This document shows positions 52,854 to 61,239 of a DNA stretch of 64,000 nt, in pieces; position 1 is the stretch's first letter; the number at the start of each line of letters is the position of its first letter. A program made the translations under genes and the position numbers. Where the stretch lies: the NCBI RefSeq assembly GCF_002007205.1, contig NZ_LAZS01000010.1, positions 186,001 to 250,000 of the forward strand, read 5' to 3'. The stretch comes from Ensifer adhaerens (GTDB lineage: Bacteria; Pseudomonadota; Alphaproteobacteria; Rhizobiales; Rhizobiaceae). Below the pieces are notes generated by a model that saw only the letters and a program-made list of their open reading frames with translations, had not been told where the DNA came from and ran no database searches.

Positions 52854-53570
52854 TCATGCAATCTTTCGTTGGGTGTCGCTGCCGAGCGGCAGCAGGGAGC
52901 GGACAGTAAAGGGGGCGCCGCGCTCAGGCTCGACGAAGAGCGCGACTGACGTAACGTGAAGCGGCTTGCCGACATGCTCTGCAAAGGTGGTTTCGAGCGC
53001 GGTACGCATGACGCCGCTGGTTTCAGCGGGCACCGGGCCGGTCAAGGTCAGGTGGAACTGAAACTCTTCGAAAACGTAAGGGTAGCCCCATTCCCTGAGA
53101 TAGCGCCTCTGGCGCTCCGGCAAAGCCTCCGGCTTGCGGCGGGCAAAATCCGCGTCGGACAGCGGGGCGCGGAAAGGGTCGAAGCGATGAACCGCGTCTT
53201 CGGCGAGATCCTGCAACTCGTCGGAGGGTGCGGAGGGCACGAGCGCGAAGAATGGACCGAGCTGGTGCAGAACGATCTCAGGGATTTCGAACGGATCGAG
53301 GTCGGCAGCAAAGCACTCGAAGATGCTGAGAAGCTCTTCCTCGCTCCGGCCTTCCGCCAGCTCGAACGGCGCCTTCAGCGTTCCGTGGAAACCGTAGCGC
53401 CGTGGGTCGGCGGTCAGGGCGTGCTGCAGCCCCTTGTCGAGACCTGCGATCTCAGGGGGATCGAGGTGCTCGCCGGTAAAGGCATCACGGCCGAGCCAAC
53501 GGGAGGCGACCTGCGACAGCCGGTCGTCCGCCGGCGGCGCGAAGTAGATTGCATAACGCACGGTCTTCAC
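52854..53570 (-). CDS. DUF1045 phosphonate-metabolism protein (2H phosphoesterase fold)
   Basis: A 238-residue protein of the DUF1045 family, which is regularly encoded with phosphonate genes. Two HxT motifs typical of 2H phosphoesterases are visible: YGFHGTLKAPF (His 62, Thr 64) and FQFHLTLTG (His 173, Thr 175). In E. coli the cyclic ribose 1,2-phosphate made by C-P lyase is opened by PhnP, which is absent here; a 2H enzyme in the same operon position could do that job, but this is inference. GTG start at 53570; the next gene, phnM, begins one base after its stop. Confidence 0.8.
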   Translation of the reverse strand: MKTVRYAIYFAPPADDRLSQVASRWLGRDAFTGEHLDPPEIAGLDKGLQHALTADPRRYGFHGTLKAPFELAEGRSEEELLSIFECFAADLDPFEIPEIVLHQLGPFFALVPSAPSDELQDLAEDAVHRFDPFRAPLSDADFARRKPEALPERQRRYLREWGYPYVFEEFQFHLTLTGPVPAETSGVMRTALETTFAEHVGKPLHVTSVALFVEPERGAPFTVRSLLPLGSDTQRKIA

Positions 53571-53688
53571 TTTCTTGTAGCGACCGGCCCGCCAGGGCAG
53601 CGGGTCGATTGTTTGCGGGATGCGATGCGCAGCTAGCCGATTTCCATGACAACATCATGATGGCGGGAGCGTTTTTGCACGGCTGTTG

Positions 53689-55203
53689 TCAATGCGCCTT
53701 GCTGCCCATCAGGCGTGAACGGCACGCGTTCGAGATGCTGTCGAAAATGAAGACAACCAGCAAGATCAGAAGCACCATATAGGCGACATTTTCCCAATCG
53801 GAGTTGGTGCGCATCGCTTCCCAGAGCTTGAGGCCGATGCCGCCGGCGCCGACCGCGCCGATGATCGTTGCCGAGCGGGTGTTCGATTCCCAGAAATAGA
53901 GCGCCTGGCTGGCAAAGACCGGCAGCACCTGCGGCAGCACGCCGAAGCGCTGGACGGCAAGTGGTGCGGCGCCCACCGACTTCACACCCTCGCGCTGCTT
54001 GTCGTCGATGTTTTCCAGCGCCTCGGAATAGAGCTTTCCGAGCGTGCCGGTGTCGGTGAAGAAGATCGCCGAGATACCGGCAAGCGGTCCGGGGCCGAAG
54101 GCGCGGGTGAAAAACAGCGCCCAGATGAACATGTCGACCGACCGCAGGAAGTCGAAGAAGCGCTTGACCAGCTGATTGGTCATGAAGCTTGGCGTGATGT
54201 TGCGGGCGGCGAGGAAGCAGAGCGGAAAGGCGATCAGCGACGCGAAGAGCGTGCCGACGAAGGCCATGACGACGGTCTGCAGCAGCTTCGTCCAGACGTC
54301 CAGGTGCTGCCATTCGGCGTTGTAGAGGATGTTGTTCCAGGCAAGCGACAGGTTCGAGCGCTTCGGATCGAGACGTTCGTCGGACGTGATGAGCGAGACG
54401 ACCTCGCCATAGCTTTTGCCGAAGAAGGGCGAGTTCGTGTCGAAGAGGAAATTCGCCCAGCCGAAGAAGCGGTTGCGAACCGAGACCTCGTCGCCTTCGA
54501 CCTCGGCCCAGCCGGTGGCGCCGAAGGCAAGCACAATCTTTTCGCCGGGCCGCTTCTGCGTCGCCCAGGTGGGCAGCGCACCCTGCGGCGACACCGTTTC
54601 GGCGCCATCGACGGCCATGACGAGCGTGTCGCCACCATGGGTCGCCCTGACCAGACCATCGGCGATCTCGATCCGGGTCGAGTGGTCATAGGTGACGACG
54701 ACGCGCGTCAGGACTTCTTCCGTTCGGGTCTCTACACGCGCTTCGGCTTCAGCCGTTGCGGTGGCGCCGAGCGCCGAACCCGGCGTCATGAAGCTGAAGG
54801 ACGAGCTCGCCTTCGGCTTGGCGGCCTGCGTGGTCGACGCCGGAATCTCGACCTTTCGCGTCACCGTTTCCTTGTCGAGCTCGACCCAGTCCGGGTTCGG
54901 GTTGTGGCCGAGCGGCGAATTGCGCTGATAGTTGAGGCTCATCGTCCGGTCGGGGGCGACGTGGATTTCCGGGCGCACCTCATAGGAAACCCAGTCGGCG
55001 AGATAGGTGCCGGCAATGCCCCAGTTGGCATTGCCGAGCACCTGGCCGATCGAGAAGAACCACCAGCTGAAGATGAGGTAGACGACAACGCCGCCGGCGA
55101 TCGCTGCGGTGCGTACGCGCTTGGAGGTCGAGGATTTCAGGAGTTCGGGATGGCGGCTCGCGATCGCGTCCATTTCCATCGGGTTCAATCGTGTCGTGGT
55201 CAT
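53689..55203 (-). CDS. phnE2: Phosphonate ABC transporter permease PhnE2 with large periplasmic insertion
   Basis: A 504-residue permease, far longer than standard PhnE (~260-320). One membrane helix near residues 32-52 is followed by about 200-220 residues of non-membrane sequence (Thr/Glu-rich, with SFSFMTPGSALGATATAEAEARVETRTEEVLTR and a beta-rich DHSTRIEIADGLVRATHGGDTLVMAVDGAETV region), and only then the PhnE core (LLQTVVMAFVGTLFASLIAFPLCFLAARN, later the EAA-like VKSVGAAPLAVQRFGVLPQVLP). The insertion would lie in the periplasm. It pairs with PhnE1 encoded ten bases upstream. Start ATG 55203. Confidence 0.88.
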   Translation of the reverse strand: MTTTRLNPMEMDAIASRHPELLKSSTSKRVRTAAIAGGVVVYLIFSWWFFSIGQVLGNANWGIAGTYLADWVSYEVRPEIHVAPDRTMSLNYQRNSPLGHNPNPDWVELDKETVTRKVEIPASTTQAAKPKASSSFSFMTPGSALGATATAEAEARVETRTEEVLTRVVVTYDHSTRIEIADGLVRATHGGDTLVMAVDGAETVSPQGALPTWATQKRPGEKIVLAFGATGWAEVEGDEVSVRNRFFGWANFLFDTNSPFFGKSYGEVVSLITSDERLDPKRSNLSLAWNNILYNAEWQHLDVWTKLLQTVVMAFVGTLFASLIAFPLCFLAARNITPSFMTNQLVKRFFDFLRSVDMFIWALFFTRAFGPGPLAGISAIFFTDTGTLGKLYSEALENIDDKQREGVKSVGAAPLAVQRFGVLPQVLPVFASQALYFWESNTRSATIIGAVGAGGIGLKLWEAMRTNSDWENVAYMVLLILLVVFIFDSISNACRSRLMGSKAH

Positions 55204-55212
55204 GGCGCGCAC

Positions 55213-56175
55213 CTACTGGGCAAGCTGGAAGGCCTGCTCGCCGACGAGGCGGCGGCGAAGCCAGGCGGAAAACTGGTCGACGGCGAAAATGGTCGCAAAC
55301 AGCAGGATGACGATCGCAAGCGTCTTTGCCTGATGGCCCTGGCCGATCGACAGGCGCAGGAGTTCGCCAATGCCGCCGCCACCGACGGCGCCGATGATCG
55401 TGGAGGCGCGCACGTTGATTTCGAGGCGGAGAAGGAAGTAGCTGGTGAAGTTGGGCAGCACCTGCGGCACCATGCCGAACCAGACGCGCTCGATCCAGTT
55501 GCCGCCGGCGGCACGCAGGCCCTCGTCGGGCTTCATGTCGGCGTTTTCGACCACTTCGTAGAAGAGCTTGCCGAGCGCACCGATCGTGTGGATCGAAACC
55601 GCCGCGATCGCCGGAATGGGGCCGAGCGAGAGGATGGCGAGGAAAAAGCCGGCGATGACCACTTCCGGAAAGGCGCGCAGGATTTCCATCACGCGGCGAA
55701 CGAGACCGCGGATCCAGGGATTGGGCATCAGGTTGCGCGCGGCGAGGAAGCAGAGAACGAAGCCCAAGGCCGTGCCGATGACGGTGGAGAAGATCGCGAT
55801 GTTCACGGTCTCCAGCATCTTGTGCACGTATTCGGGAATGTAGAAGCTCTCGGTCAGATACAACCGACCTTCGGGATAGTTGTACTTGAAGCTGCCGTCG
55901 TCATAGGGCGAGGGCAGGTCGAACATGGCGCGGAAGATTTCAAGCCCGTCGCGCGGGGCGAGGTCTCCGACGAAATCGAAGAAGTGCGGCAGGCGGTCGA
56001 AGAACTTGCCGGCGTTGGAATCGTTGGCGAACCACAGCGAGCCCGAGAGCGCCAGGAACAGAATGCCGAAGCCGAGCCAGGAATAGAGCCTGCGACGGGA
56101 ACTGAGTTCCTGCCAGTGACGCTCGATGACGGCGCCGTTGTCGCTCAGTTGCCGCGGGAGCAGGGAAGTGGCCAT
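55213..56175 (-). CDS. phnE1: Phosphonate ABC transporter permease PhnE1
   Basis: A 320-residue permease of the phosphonate/phosphate importer with six or so membrane helices; conserved LGKLFYEVVENADMKPDEGLRAAGGNWIERVWFGMVPQVLP is the EAA-like loop, and FSTVIGTALGFVLCFLAARNLMPN the core helix. ATG 56175 (MATSLLPRQLSD) is chosen because the upstream extension to 56283 is encoded by the spacer and hairpin after phnD. It overlaps nothing but lies 10 bases before phnE2. Confidence 0.92.
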   Translation of the reverse strand: MATSLLPRQLSDNGAVIERHWQELSSRRRLYSWLGFGILFLALSGSLWFANDSNAGKFFDRLPHFFDFVGDLAPRDGLEIFRAMFDLPSPYDDGSFKYNYPEGRLYLTESFYIPEYVHKMLETVNIAIFSTVIGTALGFVLCFLAARNLMPNPWIRGLVRRVMEILRAFPEVVIAGFFLAILSLGPIPAIAAVSIHTIGALGKLFYEVVENADMKPDEGLRAAGGNWIERVWFGMVPQVLPNFTSYFLLRLEINVRASTIIGAVGGGGIGELLRLSIGQGHQAKTLAIVILLFATIFAVDQFSAWLRRRLVGEQAFQLAQ

Positions 56176-56290
56176 GATCGTTCCGGCTCGCGCCGGCCTC
56201 TCTAACATTTCCAGGAAAGGCCCGAGGTGGCTTTCATCAGGAGATGCGTGAAAACAATGCGGTGGTGTCGAGCACCCCTTCAAACAGTGA

Positions 56291-56318
56291 AACGCTGGCC
56301 GTTTGAGCGGCCAGCGTT
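56291..56318 (-). terminator. Intercistronic hairpin between phnD and phnE1
   Basis: A perfect 11-bp inverted repeat (AACGCTGGCCG / CGGCCAGCGTT) with a 6-base loop, 19 bases after the phnD stop, without a real T-run. It probably stabilises the phnC-phnD message or reduces read-through into the permease genes. Confidence 0.55.
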
Positions 56319-56336
56319 CCCGAGATATGCGCGCTA

Positions 56337-57242
56337 TCAGCCGCCGATCGTCGCCTTGCGGGCGTCGATGATCGGCTTGTAGAAGTCGGCGTTGACTTCG
56401 GTGTAGCCAGTGAAGTCACCGCCCTGGATGGCCGAGAAGCAAGCGGCGTCGGTCTTCGGCAGGTCGACCATGAACTGCTTGAACTTCGCCTTCATGTCGT
56501 CGTTCATCGTGGTGCGCACGACGATCGGGCCGTTCGGGATCAGCGGCGACTTCCAGAGTTCGACCAGGTCGTTCATGTCGAGGATGCCCTTGTCGACCAT
56601 CTTCTTCAGGTTGCCGGAGGTGTAGCCGTCCTTGAACTCGCCGACGCCCGAACCGAAGGTCGTGCCGGCATCAAACGTGCCCTTGACGACTTCGAGGACG
56701 AGGTTTTCGTGACCGCCGCCGAAGCCGGTTTCACCGAAGAATTCCTTGACCGGGGCGCCGATTGCTTCCGGCAGCGTGACGAGCGGGACGAGGTAGCCCG
56801 AGGTCGAATCCGGGTCGGCGAAGCCGAGCTTCTTGCCCTTCAGGTCTTCGATCTTGGTGATGCCGGAATCCTTGCGGGCAACCATGATCGAGTGGTAGCC
56901 GGTCGAACCGTCGGTCTGAACGGTCGTCAGGATCGGCTCGACGGCGTCAGCCTTGGCGAGGTAGATCTTGGCGTAGCCGGAAGCGCCGAGTTCGGCGTAG
57001 TCGAGCGTGCCACCGAGCAGGCCCTGGATAACGCCGTCATAGTCGGCAGCCGGGAACAGCGAAACCTTTTCGACGCCGATGGCGGCCGGCAGCTTGTCGA
57101 CGAGGCACTGGAAGTTGCGCAGGCGGTCGGCTTCGTTCTCGCCGCCGAGGATGCCGATGCGGAATTCCTTCAGGTCTTCAGCCTGGGCGTGGCCGACGAG
57201 GGCGAGGAGCGCGACGGCGCCCAGAAGAGCTTTCTTCAGCAT
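56337..57242 (-). CDS. phnD: Phosphonate/phosphate ABC substrate-binding protein
   Basis: A 301-residue periplasmic PhnD-type binding protein with a signal peptide (MLKKALLGAVALLALVGHAQAED). The mature protein has FRIGILGGENEADRLRNFQCL, and the ligand-pocket region YDGVIQGLLGGTLDYAELGASGYAKIYL and DPDSTSGYLVPLVTLPEAIG. In rhizobia the homologous PhoD takes up phosphate and phosphonates. It stands between phnC and phnE1, as usual for this operon. Confidence 0.93.
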   Translation of the reverse strand: MLKKALLGAVALLALVGHAQAEDLKEFRIGILGGENEADRLRNFQCLVDKLPAAIGVEKVSLFPAADYDGVIQGLLGGTLDYAELGASGYAKIYLAKADAVEPILTTVQTDGSTGYHSIMVARKDSGITKIEDLKGKKLGFADPDSTSGYLVPLVTLPEAIGAPVKEFFGETGFGGGHENLVLEVVKGTFDAGTTFGSGVGEFKDGYTSGNLKKMVDKGILDMNDLVELWKSPLIPNGPIVVRTTMNDDMKAKFKQFMVDLPKTDAACFSAIQGGDFTGYTEVNADFYKPIIDARKATIGG

Positions 57243-57325
57243 AAGGTTCTCCCGTGTCCGGCTCAGCCGGATCTATTCGGTTTCAAAGAGGTGCCCTTGA
57301 CGCGGGCTTTCGATCATGGCGGGCG

Positions 57326-58168
57326 TCAGATGCCAGCCAGTGCCAGCGGCTTGAGGCCGGCCGATGCCGTTTCTTCCTGCGGTACTGCCGCCGGAATGTT
57401 GATGCTGGTGGAGGTCATCGATTCCTCGATGCCCGTATCGGCGCCGTAGATCTCGGCGACCGCTGCCGCCGTCAGATCCTTGGGCTGGCCGTCGAAGACG
57501 ACGCGGCCATGCGCCATGCCGATGATGCGTTCGCAATAGTTGCGCGCGGTGTCGAGCGTGTGAAGGTTGGTGATGACGGTGATGCCGTCGCGCTCGTTGA
57601 TGTCGCGAAGGGCATCCATGACGATCTTGGCGTTCAGCGGGTCGAGCGAGGCGATCGGCTCGTCGGCGAGCAGAACCTTCGGCTGCTGCATCAGCGCGCG
57701 GGCGATCGCGACGCGCTGCTGCTGGCCGCCGGAAAGCGTGCCGGCCGGCTGCAGCGCCGTCTGTTCAATGCCGAGGCGCTCAAGTGCGCCGATCGCCATG
57801 ATGCGCTCTTCGCGGGTGAACATGTTGAGGATGCTCAAGACCGTCGAGCGGTGGTTGAGGCGCCCGAGCAGCACGTTGGTGAGCACGTCGAGGCGGGGCA
57901 CCAGGTTGAACTGCTGGAAGATCATCGCGCAGTCGCGCTGCCAGGTGCGGAGTGCTGCGCCGCGCAGCGACGAGACTTCCGTGCCGTCGAAGACGATCGA
58001 GCCGGAGGACGGGTCGACGAGGCGGTTGATCATGCGCAGCAAGGTTGACTTGCCGGCGCCCGAACGGCCGATCACGCCGACCATCTGGCCCTGGGGGATG
58101 TCGAAGGTAACCGAACTCACGGCTGTCTTCTTGCCGAACTGGCGGGTTACATTCTTCAACTGAAACAT
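57326..58168 (-). CDS. phnC: Phosphonate ABC transporter ATPase
   Basis: A 280-residue ATPase with Walker [10 protein letters not shown] near residue 36, signature [15 protein letters not shown] near 152 and Walker [14 protein letters not shown] near 172. The Q-loop region [23 protein letters not shown] is typical of PhnC. First gene of the minus-strand phn operon; Pho-box half-sites lie 75-103 bases upstream. Homologous to PhoC of the rhizobial PhoCDET system. Confidence 0.94.
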   Translation of the reverse strand: MFQLKNVTRQFGKKTAVSSVTFDIPQGQMVGVIGRSGAGKSTLLRMINRLVDPSSGSIVFDGTEVSSLRGAALRTWQRDCAMIFQQFNLVPRLDVLTNVLLGRLNHRSTVLSILNMFTREERIMAIGALERLGIEQTALQPAGTLSGGQQQRVAIARALMQQPKVLLADEPIASLDPLNAKIVMDALRDINERDGITVITNLHTLDTARNYCERIIGMAHGRVVFDGQPKDLTAAAVAEIYGADTGIEESMTSTSINIPAAVPQEETASAGLKPLALAGI

Positions 58169-58242
58169 GTCTAGCAGGTCCTCTTTCGGGGAGACCGGTC
58201 ATCGGTATGACACCTGCCATATCGGCGCTTCATGAAAGCGGA

Positions 58243-58271
58243 ATGTCAGTTTGTTGTAAGTTCTGTTACAG
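58243..58271 (-). promoter_or_regulatory. Three tandem Pho-box half-sites (PhoB) for the phn operon
   Basis: Reading the minus strand towards phnC, three heptamers resembling the CTGTCAT Pho-box half-site occur with exact 11-bp phasing: CTGTAAC (58271-58265), CTTACAA (58260-58254) and CTGACAT (58249-58243), separated by AT-rich 4-base spacers. This matches the PhoB dimer-binding arrangement, so the operon is predicted to be induced by phosphate starvation. Confidence 0.75.
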
Positions 58272-58356
58272 TTCACAGCTCGACGGACCGCTGACGGAAA
58301 TAGCGGCAAGAAGCTGGCAGGTTGTTCCCGGGGCTGGTCGCAGAGGATCCCACGGC

Positions 58357-59426
58357 ATGAGGATTGGAGTTCTGGGGGCGGGCGCGATCGGCGGCTTTGT
58401 CGGCGGTTGCCTGTTGGCGACCGAGGCGGAGGTCACCTTCGTCGGCCGCGCAGCACGCGGGGCGGCCTGGCTCAAGGATGGATTGCGGCTGATCTTGACG
58501 GCCGCGACGACTTCGTCGAGCCCGGGCGAATTGTCTATTCCGATGCCATCTCTTCCCTCAGGTCATGCGATGTCATCCTCTTGACCGTCAAGTCCGGCCA
58601 GACGGCCGAGGTCGCCACCCAGCTCGCTCCGTCTCTTGGGCCCGGCACGCCGGTTCTCAGCCTGCAGAACGGCGTCAGAAACGCCGCAACTCTGCAGCAG
58701 CTACTGCCGTCGGCCAAGATCCTGCGCGGCATGGTACCGTTCAACGTCACGACGCCCGGTCCGGCGCATCTGCATCGCGCGACGGAAGGAGACATCGCCG
58801 TCGACGACGATCCGACGATGGCTTTGATCGCACCGTTCTTCAGCGCCGCCGGCCTGCCGCTGCAGCTTCGCCGTGACATGGAGGCGGTGCAGTGGGCCAA
58901 GCTGCTGATGAACCTCAACAATGCGGTCAATGCGCTCTCGGGGCTGCCTCTGCGCCAACAGCTCGGCATGCGCGGCTTTCGTCGATGCCTGGCGCTCGGC
59001 CAGCGGGAAGCGCTCTCGTTGCTTGAACTGGAGGGCCGCATTCGGCCCGCGCGCCTGACGCCGCTTCCGCCAGGCTGGCTGCCGGCCGTGCTCGATCTGC
59101 CGGACGGCGTGTTCCGATTGCTCGCAAGCCGCATGCTGAAGATCGATGCGACGGCGCGTTCCTCGATGGCGGACGATCTTGCGGTCGGCCGGTTCCCCGA
59201 GGTCGACTGGATCAACGGCGAAGTCGTCGCGCTGGCGACGAAACTTGGCCGAAGGGCACCCGTGAACGCACGGCTTTGCACGCTGGTCAAGGAGGCTGCG
59301 GCATCCGGGCTGAAGGCGTGGCAGGCTCAGGCGCTGCTTGATGACCTTGAACGCGCCGCACGGCTTGCCAGGCCGGCGACGGACGCCGACGCGCCCCAGG
59401 CTCAGGCGGATGGCCGTGGATCCTAG
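58357..59426 (+). pseudogene. Ketopantoate reductase family (PanE/ApbA-like) gene with a frameshift
   Basis: A 2-dehydropantoate 2-reductase-family sequence of about 356 codons. The N-terminal Rossmann motif MRIGVLGAGAIGGFVGG follows AGAGGA with ATG 58357. After codons for LKDGLRL the frame is lost; the rest of the protein (DLDGRDDFVEPGRIVYSD onwards, including CDVILLTVKSGQT, LSLQNGVRN and the RRDMEAVQWAKLLMNLNNAVNALSG catalytic-Lys region) continues in another frame. One missing base at 58489-58491 explains the break, and the span of 1070 nt fits this. It is either a recent pseudogene or a sequencing error. It is divergent from phnC and not obviously linked to it. Confidence 0.8.
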
Positions 59427-59465
59427 CATGGTGCCGGGCCAAGGGCCGCCGGCTTTGCGTGATCG

Positions 59466-59846
59466 CTAGCTCTGCGAACCCGGCAAGGTTGCCCCCGGTA
59501 TATAGAGTGCGATCGGTCTTATTTCGTAGACTGCCGTCGGATTGCTGCGACGCAGTTCGCGCGCCGCCTCGATCGCCGCCTCGATCGTCGGGAAGTCCAC
59601 GACGTAGAGCCCCAGCAATTCCTCTTTGGTTTCGGCAAAGGGGCCGTCGATGACGATGCCGGCGCCCGGGCCGCGAAGCGTGACGGCGCCCTCGGCGGGA
59701 CCAAGCCGCGCAGCCGGACCAAATGCCTTCTGCTCGACGAAACGGTGATGCACCTCGAGCAGGTCGGACATCAGCGCCGCGTCCTCCTCCTCGCTCCAGG
59801 ATTCGACCACGCCCGCCGTGTGATAAGCCAAGATTGCATAATACAT
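59466..59846 (-). CDS. YciI family (DGPF domain) protein
   Basis: A 126-residue YCII-related protein. The DGPFAETKEELLGLYVVDFPTIEAAIEAARELR segment carries the DGPF motif that names this subfamily, with the ferredoxin-like fold of YciI. Homologues are often annotated as sigma-factor-associated or PhnB-like proteins and some show weak hydrolase activity, but no reaction is established. The start is ATG 59846 (MYYAILAYHTAG). It stands alone, convergent with the panE-like gene and with 165 bp to the DauA-like gene. Confidence 0.85.
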   Translation of the reverse strand: MYYAILAYHTAGVVESWSEEEDAALMSDLLEVHHRFVEQKAFGPAARLGPAEGAVTLRGPGAGIVIDGPFAETKEELLGLYVVDFPTIEAAIEAARELRRSNPTAVYEIRPIALYIPGATLPGSQS

Positions 59847-60010
59847 GAACCGTCCTCCCTGATGTATTCGTGTCAGGTTTTGCTGGTGGGTTCAATGTCG
59901 TGCGCCAAGTGTCAGTGGCGCGCAAGCAGCGGGCGGCGCTCCGCGGCGACGCGTGCGGCAGTGATCGCGTCGCCTTCGCTTGCAGTTGATACCCTATGGT
60001 TCCGGCTCTC

Positions 60011-61138
60011 TTAAGTCTCCAGCCTTGCCGGGCTGAACGTGGATGGATCGAGGCCAACTGCTCCAAAACTCTCCGGCGCCGGCGCGCCAATGACGAGGCT
60101 CGCCGCAAGTGATCCGAGCGCGGGCGAGGTGAGGATGCCGTAGCCGCCCTGGCCGGCGAGCCAGAAGAAATCCGGACGTTCGCGTGCAAAGCCGATCACC
60201 GGCAGCTTGTCCGGTGCGAAGCTGCGCATGCCGGCCCAGCTCTTGAAGATGCGGCGAACCGGCACGGTCGTTGCCTCCTCGATATAGTGCGCCGCCCAAG
60301 CGACGTCGATTTCCTCGGGCTGGACGTCGGCGGGGTCGCACGGCGTGGCGTCGGCGGGCGAGGAAAGCAGCCGTCCGCCCTCGGGCTTCATGTAGAAATC
60401 TTCGTCGATCTCGTTGATTTCGGGCAGCGTCAGCGCATCGATGCCTTCGGGCAGATCGACGGTGATTGCCGTGCGGCGATGCGGCACGATGCCTAGGGCG
60501 GCGACGTCGAAGAGTTCCGCAACCGGATCGGCCCAGCCGCCGGCGGCATTCACGATCGTCTTTGCACTGACATCGCCTGCGCTTGTCGCGAGCACCCAGC
60601 GGTCGCCGTCCCGGCGCGGTGCAAGGACATCCGAGCGCTCGATGATCGCCGCACCGTGGCGGCGGGCGCCCCGGACGTAACCCTGCAGCAGGTTCTCGAC
60701 TTCGATGTCCCAGAACTGCGGATCGTAATAGGCCGCGGCCACATAGTCGCGACGCAGGATCGGCACGCGCGCGATCGCCTCATCGAGGCTCAGCCGCTGC
60801 AGATCGGGATTGATGCGGCTTTCCTCGGCGAACACCTCTTCGAACCGTGCAATCTTCTCGGCGTTGGCGATCATGACGCCGCCGCGCTGCTTGAGCAGCG
60901 CAACTTCGGAAAAGCCTTCGGGCGGGTTGTCGAAGAAACTCTTGGAGATTGCCGCCAGCGCGCAGACCTCCGGCGCATTGTAGCGCAGCACGAATTCCGC
61001 CGCCGAGCGGCCGGTGCTGTGATAGCCGAGCCCTTCTTCGCGCTCGATCACCACGACGGAGCGATGCGGTGCTAGAAAATAGGCAAGCGACAGGCCGGCA
61101 ATGCCGCCGCCAATGATTGCCACATCGTAGTCGCGCAT
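60011..61138 (-). CDS. DauA-like FAD-dependent D-amino-acid dehydrogenase
   Basis: A 375-residue flavoprotein of the D-amino-acid oxidase fold, strongly resembling D-arginine dehydrogenase DauA of Pseudomonas aeruginosa. The FAD motif GGGIAGLSLAYFL starts near residue 10; GYHSTGRSAA near 38-47, FFDNPPEGF near 68-76, EDFYMKPEGGRLLSSPADATP and YIEEATTVPVRRIFKSWAGMRSF match DauA closely. Tyr 53 is conserved, but by my alignment from memory DauA Glu 87, which binds the guanidinium of D-arginine, is a Gly here and His 48 is Glu, so the substrate is probably another D-amino acid. ATG 61138 is preferred over 61183. A LysR gene lies ~100 bp upstream on the same strand. Confidence 0.82.
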   Translation of the reverse strand: MRDYDVAIIGGGIAGLSLAYFLAPHRSVVVIEREEGLGYHSTGRSAAEFVLRYNAPEVCALAAISKSFFDNPPEGFSEVALLKQRGGVMIANAEKIARFEEVFAEESRINPDLQRLSLDEAIARVPILRRDYVAAAYYDPQFWDIEVENLLQGYVRGARRHGAAIIERSDVLAPRRDGDRWVLATSAGDVSAKTIVNAAGGWADPVAELFDVAALGIVPHRRTAITVDLPEGIDALTLPEINEIDEDFYMKPEGGRLLSSPADATPCDPADVQPEEIDVAWAAHYIEEATTVPVRRIFKSWAGMRSFAPDKLPVIGFARERPDFFWLAGQGGYGILTSPALGSLAASLVIGAPAPESFGAVGLDPSTFSPARLET

Positions 61139-61239
61139 GTCCGCCTCCGCTGGTTGTTGGCCGGACAATAGGCAAGCCGACATCGGCGTTCAAATTTATA
61201 ACCGGAAAGGTGACTATCAATCCTGATGATGGCTGAACG

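Noticed and set aside
54304-56205. A 633-codon open frame on the plus strand opposite phnE1/phnE2
   Set aside because: Antisense to two permease genes; repetitive Asp/Glu/Arg/Gly-rich text with no fold signature and no ribosome binding site.
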